Source: Rhynchospora pubera
Lineage: Eukaryota > Streptophyta > Magnoliopsida > Poales > Cyperaceae
DNA length: 64,000 nt
Assembly: GCA_028095005.1 (NCBI GenBank)
Contig: CM051461.1
Coordinates: forward strand, 166,318,574-166,382,573
Direction of reading: 5' to 3'
Position numbers and translations under genes: made by a program
Shown: positions 1-12,514 of the stretch, piece after piece
How the letters are laid out: each line of letters starts with the position of its first letter
Numbering within the stretch: the first letter of the stretch is position 1
Notes under the pieces: generated by a model
The model's database searches: none
What the model was told of the DNA's origin: nothing
What the model saw: the letters and a program-made list of their open reading frames with translations, nothing else

Positions 1-1962
1 ATATCTGATCTTTAATTGTTTATTGTCTGAACTAGTCGTGATTGCCCAATATTTTACCGAAGGACAAAAGCACATAAGGACATGGCTGAGGCTAAGTTGC
101 AACTTGACCGATGGAACTTCTAGTTTTCGAGGTGATATGAGGATACCTCGTTTGTTTGGTTCATTGGATCGACCGACGACTTAGTCAGCAGAATGAGAAA
201 GCAAGTTGAGCTTGGCGGAGCAAATTATCGTTTGATGGAAATCTCTGTTCCTAGCTTGGCAGGACAAAAGTTATCATTTTATAAATCATAATGTAGTTTT
301 AATTCAAGAAGTTTTGTATAATAATTGCCTTTGTAGTTTGCAATTTAGTTCTGACCATGCTTCTTTTTTACTTGACTGGAGATTGGTTTGTATATCTTAT
401 GATTCTGTTGCTTTTCTATATATTGCAAGCCCTAGGAGATCCAAAGCAAAGTTGCCTACTTGCCTATCGTTTGTCAAGAAGCTCGTGTTGTTAAAACGGA
501 TATATTCATTATGGCATGAAGATCAGATTGTCGGCCTCATTCCTCTTTTTTCTTTTCCTTTTCTTTGTGTTGTATGTGGTGATTTGCGAAGAAAACTTTT
601 ATTTGATCTGTTTTAATACTATGTTAGGCTAATTACTTTGTTTTTAAGGGTTAATGGTAGTAAACCAATGTATGTAGTAGTTAATTGAATCTTTCGATAA
701 GTTTTATGTTTATTCTGTGATTTCTATCTTATTTGCTATGTGAAATATGTGATTGCTTAGGTAGAATTGATTATATCAAGTAGATTAAGGTCTTGTTTAC
801 TATGGTAATTATAATCTATACCCTTTATTAAATTGATTAAACTAATTGAGGATTGAAAGTAGCCGAGACGTGAACCCTTCTTGCAACGAGAGTTCTTGTT
901 GCGAGATATCCTCCGTATGAAAGATAGGTTTTATATTCCTTTAGTAAAAAATGAGAGTTGAATAACTTATAATGTTTTTAATTGATGAAATAATTTATCC
1001 ATATAAATCAGAACTGTAACGAGCGTTAGTATCTGATAACTTAGGTTAGATTATGATTCTGCACATAATTAAATATAGAATTAGTCAAAATACTTAATTA
1101 ACCGTGGTTCAAATGGGCCATTTGAGAGATCGGACGGATTGTTTCGAACCAGCTACATAGAACGGTTTGCTTGCCTGATGCGCTGATCCACTAAAATTCT
1201 TAATCTCTTGAATCAAATTTTGAATTGTGATATTTAATTTAGAACGTCCTTTAATTGTTTAAATTTAGTTGCAACACCAAATAATGTTTTTATATTGATT
1301 GTTTTTATAAAAAGTCTTAGATTAATTGGAAATTAAGTTTAGTTATTAATCCGTACACGTAGTTTGACCCTTAGCTTTTCTACGATTGATTCAAATCAGG
1401 TAAGAACAAGGTACGTATTTGTACTAGGTTTTACGCCTCGACCGAGTTATTCAGTCATCTGCATGAAAAGTAAGTTGGAATTGAGCTGTCATGACATATT
1501 TGCATTTAGCTGTTGAACTGGTCTGTGATGAGTTTAATTCTGAGGCTTAGTATAAAATATTGTATTTATTTTTATAAGTACTTTACTGTACTTAGGAGTG
1601 CATCTTTGCATATACTGTGATAGTTAATTTTATTAGTATTGCATCTCATGATATGTGGCATAAAGTTTTAATAGTACATATATGATTTTCATAAAATCAG
1701 TGCATGATTTTCATATTTGGCTAAGTTCATATAGCATTTTTGGTTGAATTTTGAGGTTATCGGTGTGTTTTGATGCATTATCCAAGCATATTAAAGGGGT
1801 GACGATGTGACATGCTATATAATGTACATATGCATGATTGAGGTATTATCATGGAATCTCTAGACTAACTTAAGTCTTGGAGGCTTAGTCTAGGTTGTTG
1901 GCATGATGTTTGCACAGAGGCTTTGGCACCTTGTTGCGTTGGCTCTGGGATGAAATCGTGTA
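1..1962. other. Gene-free stretch, possible old LTR-retrotransposon remnant
   Basis: I see no supportable gene here. The longest open frame (314-616) has no recognisable protein features. The text style of 1380-1950 (AT-rich, with stretches such as the one around 1800 reading ggtgacgatgtgacatgc) resembles LTRs of plant gypsy elements, but I could not find LTR ends, a primer-binding site or a second copy in the window, so this is only an impression. Confidence 0.3.
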
Positions 1963-2119
1963 GGCTCCGTTTGGATGCAAGAAGAAGAAGAGAAAGAAGG
2001 AAGAAGGGAAGAAAAAAAATTATAAACAATCCAAACTCTTCACAAAGTTACACACTTTCCAATACTTCTTCCCACTTCTTCCCTTCTTCTCTTCTTCCCA
2101 CACCTATCCAAACGGAGCC
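1963..2119. mobile_element. Tourist-like MITE, GGCTCCGTTTGGATG family
   Basis: The ends are perfect inverted repeats, GGCTCCGTTTGGATG at the left and its complement at the right (last base 2119; the inner bases read CTATCCAAACGGAGCC). They are flanked by the 3-bp direct repeat gta at 1960-1962 and 2120-2122. The interior holds a sequence shared with other copies in this window (complement of gtgtgtaact...gaagagttt...tttata). The 3-bp duplication and size (157 bp) fit PIF/Harbinger-derived MITEs. It is non-coding. Confidence 0.8.
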
Positions 2120-2185
2120 GTAAGAAAGATTTTCTGAGGGCTTTTGTAACCTTCTAAGGAGTTAACTGAGACATAGGGGTGATAT

Positions 2186-4026
2186 TAGGTCTGGCAAAAC
2201 GGCCTAAAAAAACATGATGCCGTTCTGTTTTCGTTCTCGAAAACGAAATGTGGCACCAATTTACCATATCGTTTCAAAAACGAAACGCTGACGAAATCTA
2301 TATAATTTGCGTTATATAAAACGAAACGGAAACGAAATCATACCATATTGTTTTCGTGTATTTCGTTTTGCCGTTTCGTATTCTACGAATGTAGAATTTA
2401 TTAAAGAGTAGAGAGAGGGGCGGAGGTAACGAGGGTTATCTGATAAAACCCTATTCTTTCTCTCTCACGCGCGCCGCTCTATATTCTCTTTTCATCTTTC
2501 TTTCTCACACGCCGCTCCTTCTCCATCTCTGTCACCTCTTTGTGGCTCTATCTCTCTCTCTCTCTTGTGAATCGAACCGTGATTTTACTTGTTTGTTTCC
2601 TTCCAAGAAGAGATAATCATTCTTTCTGTAAAATCGTAGCTTTTGTGATTTGAGAACTGCAATCGACGATCTTCTCTTGTGTTTCCAGATCCTCCTTGTA
2701 CTTGTTGAGATCTTGATTAGGCTTAATAGGCCGAGAAAGGTGCTATCATTTCTCTTCTTGGAATTTTGTGAGACCAGTGAGTTTATCGTCAATCAGTACT
2801 CATCACTGAGCAAGAGTAAGCAAGTAATTGTAGGTAAGGTACTGTTCTTTTATTTTTTTTTTCTGCGTATTCTACTTTTTCTTTTGTGAGCTTTCCAGAT
2901 CTTTTTTTTTCTCTGTTGCTTTCAGTCTCTAAGCATCAACAAGCAATGGCGAGTGGTGCAGACCACAGAAATAAGATCTTTGAGTCAGATTTGTCTGACG
3001 ATGAGTTAGTTTCTTATCTCTTTTTTATATTTTATGTGAAATTTGTTTGCTTGCTTGCTCTTTAAAATTGGTACTGATGCTATCTATTATTGAAATTGCT
3101 TGCTTGCTCTTTGAAATTTGTACCAAATCTGCTATGAATTAAAATTGAAAATGGTTGCTTATGTGAAATTGAAAATGCACTGTTTATGTGAAAATTAGTA
3201 CTTAATTAGGCTCTTTCAAATTGGTACTGATGCTCTTTGAAATTGAAATTAGCATGGGACCAGCAGTAGGGTTGGAAACATGAGAGGAAATTGAAAGAAT
3301 ATAAGTTGGTGCATCAAATGAACTTGCTGGTATGGTGAAAGTTATGTGGCATAGTTCAATACTCTTTTGGTTATATGTAGCCTGGAGTGCTGGTATACTT
3401 GTACCAGTATTTTCTCTTTGGCTTCTTGGACCTCAACCAGTGACCTTCAATGATGTTAAATGAGTTCGAGGTTTGGATTTTTAACCATTGGCTGAGATTG
3501 GTATTGATACTGAGAAGTAAGGTTGAGGTCTGGGTTGAGCTTGAGTGGTTATCATCATAACCAAATGAGCATGTTGGATTGTTGGTATGTTGTCGAGGTC
3601 TGTTATGATTTGACCTTCAAGTAAGTATATTGTAAAAGTTAGGATTTTAGAATATGGGCATAGGCATGTTGGTTATGTTGTAAATTTTATTTTTATGAAA
3701 GATCGATGTGAAACAGTTATGTAATGTTATTGAATAGCTTCTATGATAGACAATTTGAAAGCTTGCAAGCTGCAACATATATTTTTTTCTATTTTTTCTC
3801 TATTTTTTTGAATTTTTTCTTAGCTTTTATCATTTGTAATCTGAAGACTTGTTATCAAAACGTTTTGCCGTTTAAATCGTATTTGTAAACAATACAAAAA
3901 CGATAAGTAAATCTGAGGCGTTTAATAAACGAAATGGAAACGGGAAAAAAATTTGGATCGTTTGATCAAACAGCACAAAAACGGAAATGACCAAATCGTG
4001 GTCGTTTATCACGTTTGCCAGGCCTA
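2186..4026. mobile_element. Non-autonomous hAT transposon
   Basis: The element is bounded by the exact 8-bp target-site duplication ggtgatat at 2178-2185 and 4027-4034. Its termini are imperfect inverted repeats, TAGGTCTGGCAAAACG at the left and CGTTTGCCAGGCCTA at the right. The first and last few hundred bases are crowded with both orientations of an aaacgaaac-type motif, as expected of subterminal transposase-binding repeats in hAT elements. A CT-rich leader (2540-2570) and an ATG at 2946 opening MASGADHRNKIFESDLSDDE look like the 5' end of a transposase transcription unit. No hAT catalytic or dimerisation domain follows, so I take it as an internal deletion derivative that would depend on a transposase supplied elsewhere. 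Confidence 0.85.
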
Positions 4027-4099
4027 GGTGATATATGTAATTATGTGGGCTTTTATGAAAATTCTGAGGGTTTAATAAACTTGGTGGGCTTTTGTAAAA

Positions 4100-5480
4100 C
4101 AGGTGTGATATACACCATCCACTAATTTACCATCCAAACCATCCAATTAGACTAGGGACTGAAATTGGACCATTATGGACTGTCTGGGCGTGCTGACGTC
4201 ATCATTTTCGTGTGATGACGTCATCATTTTTCGTGTGCTACGTCATCAAATGGACAGATTTTTATGTTCAGTTAGATGCGATAAGAGATTGGTTAAACTA
4301 GTTAAGTGTTCAGTTAGATACAATGGTAATATGACGTTTTGGTTCTGATAATGACCATAAAGGATGAGTTAAATTGCATTATATGTTTAGTTAGATGCAA
4401 TGGTAATTACAACAACAAAATAAAGAGACACGAATATTAATTAAATAAAGACACAACAGAAACAAATATAACAAACAAACCAAACACTTACAACAACAAA
4501 GCAAATATTTACAACAATAAACTGAACACATGCAAATTTCATAAGTAATAAGAACATAAATGATCATATTCAACATACAAATTTAGATATTCTCTTGTTA
4601 TAACTAATCGAACAATTATGTCAATTAGATAATCCGCTCTCGTCACAATTAACATCTGCCCCAATCGGATAAGCACGATCCTACAAATCTATTGGGAACA
4701 AAACAAAAATATTTTAATTATCACGACGACATTCTAGAATCAAGATTCAGAGAAGAACATATGTATTTCATTTATCACTCACTGCTTCCGTGAGAATAAG
4801 AAAAAAAATATATATATGTGTAAATAAGAATACAAAGGAAAGGAAAGATAATGTTACCAATTGAAAAATCATCAGGCAACGAAGCAGCAATTGGTTGGAG
4901 TTGGGGTTGAGAGCTCGCCTGCTCGATCCGAATTGGATGGGAGCTTCGGGCGCCGACGAGCACGCGACACCTCTCCTCCCTTAGCCCGAGCCTTCTTCTT
5001 GGCGGCGGCGGAGGCGGAGGCGCGGGAGTGGGGTCAGGGAGGGAGAGAAGATCGGCAGCGAGAGGGAGATGAGATTTGCGGCGGGGCGAGGTGGTGGTTT
5101 GTCGTGGTGGCTGTGGCCGTGGTTAGTGAAGAGAGATGCCAGAGAACGAGGTCTTGAAAATGGAGCTTTTATCATGGAGCGAGAGATGGCTTCAAATATG
5201 AGATCCATCGGCAAATCGTGCAGGAGAGGCGCGAGATGAAGTTGCGGTTGGCCGAAATGGCGGTCGGAGCAGCGGTGTCAGTGATGGCGGAGCGAAAGGA
5301 GAAGGGAGGACGCAACTGCTGGGTTGGATCGCCATGTCTAGAGAGAGAATGAGAGATTATAGATTTAGATCTAGTTTGGAAAAAGAGGGGACGCAACTGC
5401 TGGAGAGAAAATGGGTTTTATATCTAATATTGTGTTGGATGGTTGGATGGTAATTGATTGGATGGTAAATACCAATTACC
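4100..5480. mobile_element. MULE-type transposon, candidate Pack-MULE
   Basis: The exact 9-bp direct repeat tttgtaaaa flanks it at 4091-4099 and 5481-5489, the length typical of Mutator-like elements. Termini are degenerate inverted repeats rich in ACCATCC units: the left starts CAGGTGTGATATACACCATCC, and the right read in reverse starts GGTAATTGGTATTTACCATCC. There is no transposase. The interior contains a strikingly GC-rich, gene-like block at about 4900-5340, unlike the AT-rich surroundings. On the minus strand it reads like the start of a plant gene, with open frames of 60-80 codons. That suggests captured host sequence, though I cannot name the parent gene. Confidence 0.75.
4194..4223. 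promoter_or_regulatory. Two TGACGTCA palindromes (CRE/TGA-type bZIP sites)
   Basis: Perfect TGACGTCA palindromes lie at 4194-4201 and 4216-4223, 22 bp centre to centre, in a short tandem repeat of tgacgtcatcattttcgtgt; a degenerate third copy (ctacgtcatc) follows at about 4239. In plants this palindrome binds bZIP factors of the TGA class. Whether it acts here is unknown: it sits just inside the left end of the MULE. Confidence 0.5.
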
Positions 5481-5778
5481 TTTGTAAAAGGAGGGGGGGC
5501 ATATCGGATTGGATTCGGATGGGTTGAGCTCTGTCGGACCCGTTACGGTTTGGCTCAGTCGACTGGGTTCGACCTGCTGATTTGGTGGGATGTCGCTGGA
5601 ATTCTGTGTGGGCTACATTTATGGCCGAGCTAGAAAATAAAGAAAATAAAAGAGGGCTATCAAATTTATTTGTGGGCTGAGATTGAATATTAGTTGTAGG
5701 CTTTCTCTGTGGGGCTTAAGAAATGAATTTTGTTGGGCTTGTAATAAGTTATTAGTTATATTATTATATATTGACATG

Positions 5779-6022
5779 TATGGCTGCATAACGTCTAAAA
5801 CGACCACGAAAACGGTCGATTTCGTTAACCGTTTCGTTTTAAAACGAAATTGATCATCCATTTGCGCTAACCGTTTCGTCCAAAACGAAATGGTCGAAAT
5901 CACGAAAATACCACGAAAATACACATGGACGAAACTGCTCTAAGCTTTCGTTAACTGTTTCGTTTCGTTTCGGACGAAACGAAACGAAAGGACGGTCGAA
6001 ACGGTGACCGTTTTCACCCCTA
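5779..6022. mobile_element. Short hAT-type MITE with CGTTTCG/CGAAACG repeats
   Basis: The 8-bp direct repeat ttgacatg flanks it at 5771-5778 and 6023-6030. The ends are degenerate inverted repeats: tatggctgcataacgtc at the left against taggggtgaaaacggtc read inward from the right. The 244-bp interior is almost entirely made of CGTTTCGT and ACGAAACG words in both orientations, including overlapping copies near 5960-5990, so it looks like two hAT subterminal regions joined with nothing between them. Confidence 0.75.
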
Positions 6023-6030
6023 TTGACATG

Positions 6031-7157
6031 CAGTGCAAAACCGCATGCATAAAAAATCAGGCACAACATATTTAATAACATAATTATTGACTAATTTTAT
6101 TTAGGTAATCGAATAGAAATTAAATATAGCCATGTTGATTAATTAATTTGAAATTATACTACTATTTTATTATATTTTTTCAAAAAGAATTAAAAAATAA
6201 GTTAATTTAAATATTAACTTTCGAAAAAAAATATTTCAGATATATATATTCATACTGTCCGTATATTCTACTGTGTATGTGCTACATAGAGGTCAACTTC
6301 ATACAAATTGCATTATTTTTTTTCCCCTTTTTGAAACGGAAGATCCTCAAGCAGGGCTCCAGAAAACAAAAATTGCAAGTAGTAACATGAATACATGATG
6401 ACGTAATATACAAATCAAAGGAAACTCATCTTCAGAAGAAAAAAAGATAAAGAAAATTTCATGAGTTTGACTACCATCAAAGTGATTCGATGGATTGTTC
6501 CATCAAATTCGATTAGATCTCAAATTAAAAAATTCAAATGATCGATCCAAACTACTTAATATATTCTTCGTATTGAAATTTTCCTGCCAACCAAATTTTA
6601 CGATTTTTTAAAGTTTTTTTTCAGATTTTTAAAAATTGTTGTTATTAGAGGGTTATAACTAGTAAGATAAAATTTTCTAAAATTTTAAAAAAAAAAAAGA
6701 TACGGCAGAAAATTTTAAAAAAATTTAAAGTTTGGTCGGACAAGGATATTTCAATATGAAAATAACATTAAACAATTCTGATCCATAAACTTTTAATTTA
6801 AAATAAAACCGAATTTGACGGAACTCTCATTTCTCTGACTCAACAAATTTTAGAAGTTATATTTTTAAAACATTATGTCGATGTGCATCATACATAGCAC
6901 GCCCCCAAAAGGATAATAGCTGGATTCCTTGATTCGGTAGTAGTCCGTACCCACCACCAAAACTTTGGTATTAACGAAAAATAAAAAAATATATATAAAG
7001 TTTCATATCACGTATCAATATTCCAACTAATTAAAATATAAATCACTAGGAGATATTTTAACATTTAGCATCTACATTACTGGTCTACAATTAGGGGTTC
7101 GGCTGTAACGCTCTAATAACAGATGGCTCCAAGAAATGTTGCAATCATCCCATATAC
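6031..7157. other. Gene-free AT-rich stretch
   Basis: No gene is visible. The part at 6475-6835 looks like a decayed foldback element. It shares wording with the foldback MITE at 31104-31508 (phrases such as gatccaaac, attcttc.tattgaaatt and cagatttt.aaaatt), but I could not place its ends. Confidence 0.3.
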
Positions 7158-7381
7158 TTGGGTGTGTTTGGTCCATATATTTTGTGTTTGGTTGGAGTGA
7201 GAATAAGAAATAAGTCCTTTATTTTTTATTCCGGTAAAAATCAAATAACTAAGGAATAAGAAATTTGAACTTATTCCGGTCCTTATCAATATTCTAACAA
7301 AACCAAAGAATTTAGATAAGAAATAAGAAATAGGCTTTTCTCTATTTCCATTCCCTATTCCCACTCCAACCAAACACCGGT
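7158..7381. mobile_element. Probable MITE, GGTGTGTTTGG type
   Basis: Inverted ends are visible: gggtgtgtttggtcc at about 7160, and the complement of ccggtgtttggttggagtggg ending near 7380. The interior is built of ggaataag/aagaataag words in both orientations. I did not find a convincing target-site duplication, so the boundaries are approximate. Confidence 0.45.
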
Positions 7382-7455
7382 GATCCTCCATTTTAATTGA
7401 ATTTCCCATTAGTTTTTCCTTCTATTCTTATTTGTATTCTTTGGAGAGGAACAGT

Positions 7456-7623
7456 GGGGCCGTTTGGATCGCTTAGGAATTTGGAGAATTTGAGGAAGTT
7501 GCAATTTTTAGAAATAAATTTATTGAGAAGTGTGTAATTTTGTGAAGAGTTTAGATTGTTTATAATAAATTTATGGTAAGAAGATTAAATTCTCCAAATT
7601 TTTTTGAGAATTCAAACAGCCCC
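7456..7623. mobile_element. Tourist-like MITE, GGGGCCGTTTGGAT family
   Basis: The left end is GGGGCCGTTTGGAT and the right end ATTCAAACAGCCCC, flanked by the 3-bp direct repeat agt (7453-7455 and 7624-7626). The interior (gtgtgtaatttt, gaagagttta, tttataataaattta) is shared with the copies at 37281-37439 and 52215-52373. Confidence 0.8.
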
Positions 7624-8302
7624 AGTGGGACTCATTTGTACTTCCGGTTTTGGCATCGAGTTTCTAGCATATTCCCCACATGATTTTTTATTTCCTGATT
7701 TCCTGATTTCAACTCGGCTCGAGCCAAATGATCTAGAGGCCGGTGCACAACGTCACCACTAAAAACAAAAACCCTGGGACCGATTAGTTACTGTTTACAC
7801 CTGGTGCTTAACGTACGAAAAATTTCTCGGTGGTCCGAAAGAAAAATAAGGGGTAAATAAAGGCTCCTATAGAATTAAATAAAATAACCCCGTAGTCAGG
7901 CTGACTGGGTCAAATCCAGGAGCTAGATATTTTCTGTAGTACTTTCTCTGCAGACATATTTACAGAAGTTCTGGGAATCAAATTTGTAGATATTATATTA
8001 AGAAATTCAATGTTTGAACTTTAAAATAATTAAGAAAGCTTTATAGTTCATTATTTAAGATATAGATTGTTGGATAATAATTTATTTTTACATGATGTAA
8101 GATAATTACAACGGAGTCCAGTTTAGAAGATAAGTAATTCCGTTGTTTCTCTACGGGGAATAGGAATGAATAGTGTATTCTACACACATTGAGTTGAACC
8201 TCTCTAAATAGCCTTGTTTTAAAAAAATGATATTAACTTAAATACTTCTATGTTCATAAAAAGTAAATATCAATATTCATAAATGTTCCAAATATGAAAT
8301 CA
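7624..8302. other. Gene-free stretch between MITE and Helitron
   Basis: AT-rich sequence with no open frame, repeat end or signal that I can support. Confidence 0.4.
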
Positions 8303-8315
8303 ACTAGCTAAAATT

Positions 8316-8330
8316 TCGCGCTTCGCGCGA
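8316..8330 (-). other. Helitron 3'-terminal hairpin
   Basis: A perfect 6-bp stem with a 3-base loop. It stands out as a GC island in sequence that is otherwise about 70% AT. It lies 8 bases from the CTAGT terminus; hairpins in described Helitrons usually lie about 10 bases from the end. Confidence 0.65.
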
Positions 8331-11238
8331 GAAGTTTAATTTTAATTGTACTTGCTACTACTTCACTAAGATAAATTTCATACAAAAAAAATATATATTT
8401 AGATACAAAATTAGTAGCACGATTCAATCCATAGCAAAAGGGAAAATATGTCACTAACCATTCTCATCCTTATTAGTTAATTATGGTACAAAATATGCTC
8501 ACCAATGATCCTGAATTGTCAGAACCTGAAGAACTGTTTTACTCTGTACAAAATATAATACATTAATAACACAATTCCATTCGTACTAAAATCAGAACTT
8601 ATTAGTTAAAGCACCCTACAAATGAGCATCTCATTCTATATATTAAAATGTGCTCACTGATGATTTTGAACTATCAAAACGTTAATGTCTGTGACAACCC
8701 CACACAGGTAGAAAGAATAATACAAGTATGGATCAGCATAGAATAATACATAGGTCGGCAATTAATTTTCAATTTTTAAGAAGAGGATAAGAAAAAACTC
8801 TTATTATAGTCATCAACACAAAAATCCTCAGATCAAGTTAGAGAAGTCATGACATCAATTTGCTATGCAGACATAAGAATTTGAACAGTTTTACATATTA
8901 AGAAAATGTACACTATAGGTAAAAGTAACAGTAACCTAACTACACAGGAAAGCTTACTAAATTTTTATAGTTGAGATGAAGATTTTTTTATTTCGCTAAG
9001 TATTTAAGATCATGACATCTTTGTAACATAAAAATAATATCTTATATTAACACAATTCAAAAGTCCAAAATATTATGTAATTGTGCTTAATAATATATAT
9101 TGCCAGTTTGCCACAAATCTATATCAACCTTATATCCAAAAAATTGTTCTTTAGGATTCTTCTGTAAATAACTTTTACAAACTGTCATGTCAAAAAATAG
9201 TAAAGCACTTGAAAATTTTATTTTTAACCTTTACCTCAAAATTCTGAAATCAATTTTCTTACCACATCCATTAGATCTAAAAGTGTGCTTCAGCTGCATA
9301 TTTTATCTCCATTCCTTGTCTCCTATCTTGATCTAACTCTTCTAAGCCACTTGCCAAACAGAAGAGATGGATAAACTAAATGAAAGAAAAGATTCCTAGA
9401 ATAAAGGCAAGGAATTAAAACATTAGCATCTGGCCTCACCCTCCCTTGATTCATAACACTATGTGATTCTACATGAAGAAAAGCAGTTTATGATAATAAA
9501 ATTTTAGTGACTCTAACATGAAAAAACATGAAAACTAAGATCGCCTCAAATGAGCAGCAAGTAAGTCTAACATGATCAATATCCAAAATTCAGTTTAGTG
9601 ACTAAGCCAGCTGACTTGGTTACACAATTTAATCTCTACCAATGAGAACTTTTATAACTTTGACATTGCATACAAAAGTCTTTGACCCCCAATAACTTAT
9701 ATCTAACATATGATTTATGAGTTATGACTGATATACCACATATCCAAAAACTTAATTTTCATATAACTTCGGGAAAACAGAAATGAATAAAGAAGCCAAG
9801 GGCAAAAATGTAAAGAGCTCCCCTTCTTGGAAATGTCCATACCATGCTTGCTTAGATGTACATTCCTAGAATCTCCGAATGCTTGTTTTAAAAGGCTAAA
9901 TTACTGAACGTCAATTTGGATCATCAACTTGATCCAACGAATGGCATGTATATTTTTTAAATTTAAATTACACTTTGGCAATATGGACAAAACAAACGAA
10001 GCTTTTATTATCGAAAAAAAATTATTCACCAGATTCAAGTTATAGACTTATAGCATAAGACCAATGACCAATGTGGAATCAATTTAGGGGAACAACCGAA
10101 CAATTGATGCACCTTTATTGTGCATGTTTTCTCAAATGTAATGGGTTCTGAGAGGAAGCTAAGCAAACAACAGTCTTTATTGGTGCCTAAAAAGATTACC
10201 AATGTAAGTTGAGCTTTCTCTAGGCAGCATCATGTTACACCTTCAATCTTGCATATAAACTATCTTGTGTTGTAGTGCAATAAAAATAACAAAAGAAGTA
10301 CCTATAAAGACCTCAGCTTCTTCCTCAGTGTGAAAACTTTTCTTAGTACAACTGGAAAGATGGCAGCTTTAAAAATTTTAAATTTAAAAAATTGCCAAAA
10401 ATTCATAGAATCATAGAGGAAGATGGAGATAAATGATGAATGATCATACTTACTTTCTATACTCAAACCAATTCAAAAGAACATAAAGTATAATGCTTTG
10501 ATAACTATTTGTCAAAATAATTAATTTGGGTAACATATGAGCCTAAAATAAGATGTCAAAGATGAGACTCTATTTCTCATGTATAGCCAAGTGGATACCA
10601 TTAGCATCCCATCACAACAGAGATAAGGAAAAATAACAAAAGGAAAACTTGATTTCAAACCTGAATCGGTCATACTTTATCCTGCTTGAAATTAAAGGCA
10701 TAGGTGAGATGACTCGATTCTTTAATTCTGAAGAACCCAAAAATTTTCTAACTTTGCTCGCTCATCATTCTTTATGACAATTATGCCAGCTTGCATTCAT
10801 TGCCTGTAACTAACACCAATTTTCTTTATATAAAAAAATAGTGTATGCACGATACAATAAACGAAAAAGAACAATAGTAAAAAATTGCTAAACCATAATT
10901 ACTAATGTACTAATTTTTTATGTAAATATTCAGAGGCAAAGTAAATAATTCACATACAAAACTTAAGGAAACAATTTAGAAGTTTACTAATAGACCCTTA
11001 CCAGCATCATTATTGCTTGGTTTTACTGTTCTAACCACTTTCATATTGTTGTTTAGCCAACCCGGCTATATTTGTAGCATGAATATGCTGATTGGAAATA
11101 TTGGAAGTTCATATTTTGGTATCAAACTACAATACATGCAGATCAGCATAAAATTAACGTGGTACCTCGCCCAATAAATAATAGATTTCAAAATATTATA
11201 TTGTATATTTGTAATAAAAAAATATTAAAAGAGATTAA

Positions 11239-11323
11239 CTATAACACTATATCCGCATCGGTCTTCACAGCTTCAAAAGGGATGTGACCTTTGCACCTCA
11301 GCTCATACATCTGCCAATGACAT
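11239..11323 (-). pseudogene. Captured last exon of an unidentified gene
   Basis: On the minus strand a T-rich tract and AG acceptor (11324-11325) precede an 85-base open segment that ends in TAG. It reads CHWQMYELRCKGHIPFEAVK followed by TDADIVL and stop. The composition is protein-like and unlike the surrounding sequence. I do not recognise the family. It lies inside the putative Helitron and is probably a captured fragment, not part of a working gene. Confidence 0.4.
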
Positions 11324-12449
11324 CTACAAACAAAAATATATATATGAGCTTTACATAATAAATTGGATTTAGAAATGCATGAAAGAAATTTTTTTTGAAG
11401 GTTTTCTATAATAAGTTCCAATATAAATATACTCTAGAAACTTGAAATATAAAACTAATGACATGCTACTATATTATATCCGACAAATCCAACAAATGAA
11501 ACCACTAATAATATTCTTTCTACAACAGATAGAACTTCATTGACATTTAAATACTCTACTATAAAAGATGTAATTAAATTCCCAGTATTTTTAACACCTG
11601 CATTTAAAGCTCCTTGATGTCTAATAACTTCCTAACTTATATTTAATATGTGTTTTATAACTAATATATCAAATATTTAATAACTTTATTTTGATAAAAC
11701 TCTGCAAAAACAGAAAAGAATAGAAGCACTGGGGTAAAAATGGAAAGTGTTCTTTTCTGAGAATGTGCACATCATCCAAGTCCAACAATATATATATCTG
11801 AAGTAAAATTTGTCATATTTACTATAAAAATATTTACAAAACTTCAATAATGAAAGATCATAGAAGATGCTCGTACACCTGTAGATAGGGGGAAAATCAA
11901 TTCATTTATGGACACCGATAGCAGTACAACACAATCCAAAATTTACGTGTTGGATATTGAAATGAAGAAAAAACTTGCTTTCTAAGTTGTATCCACAAAA
12001 TCAGAAAAAAAAAAGCCCATACACCTGCAAATAAATGAGCTAATTTTTTATGTAAACAGTCAAATAAAAGAACTTAATTTTTGCTTTTGCTACTATTCTT
12101 TTTTGGCTATTTCCTCACTTCCTATACGGATGTAGGGACAAATAATATTGTTATACATGATTATAACAATTGCTCCTTCAAGGTATACTACCAACACAAA
12201 TTAAGCACTCGCATAGAACAAATAAAATAAAAATCACACAGCAAAAAGAAGAATTATAGAGTTGAAAATGGAGCAATACCAAAATGAGTTCTTGCACGCT
12301 TGAAAAATACTTATTAGTACAAACACTATTGGATAAAGAGCACAAACAATCTTTTTTTTATGCAAAGAATTAGAACAATCTATTTTTATTTTATTTTTTT
12401 GATGTAAAGAATTAGGCTTTAAGACAATAATAGCAAGAAAAATTAGTAC

Positions 12450-12514
12450 CAAATTGAAGGTCTCGAGGAAATCATGGCCAACTTGCTTCCACTATCAAAC
12501 AACGCCTCTTCCAT
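12450..12514 (-). pseudogene. Captured first coding exon of an unidentified gene
   Basis: On the minus strand an ATG at 12514 opens MEEALFDSGSKLAMISSRPSI and runs to a GT donor (gtacta) just below 12450. Upstream is a CT-rich leader with a run of CTCTCT, as in plant 5' UTRs. It is not recognised as a known protein start. It may belong to the same captured gene as the exon at 11239-11323. Confidence 0.35.

Noticed and set aside
4861..5396. Several overlapping 70-100-codon frames as real genes
   Set aside because: They overlap on both strands in a GC-rich insert of a MULE; none has domain features. Treated as a captured fragment.
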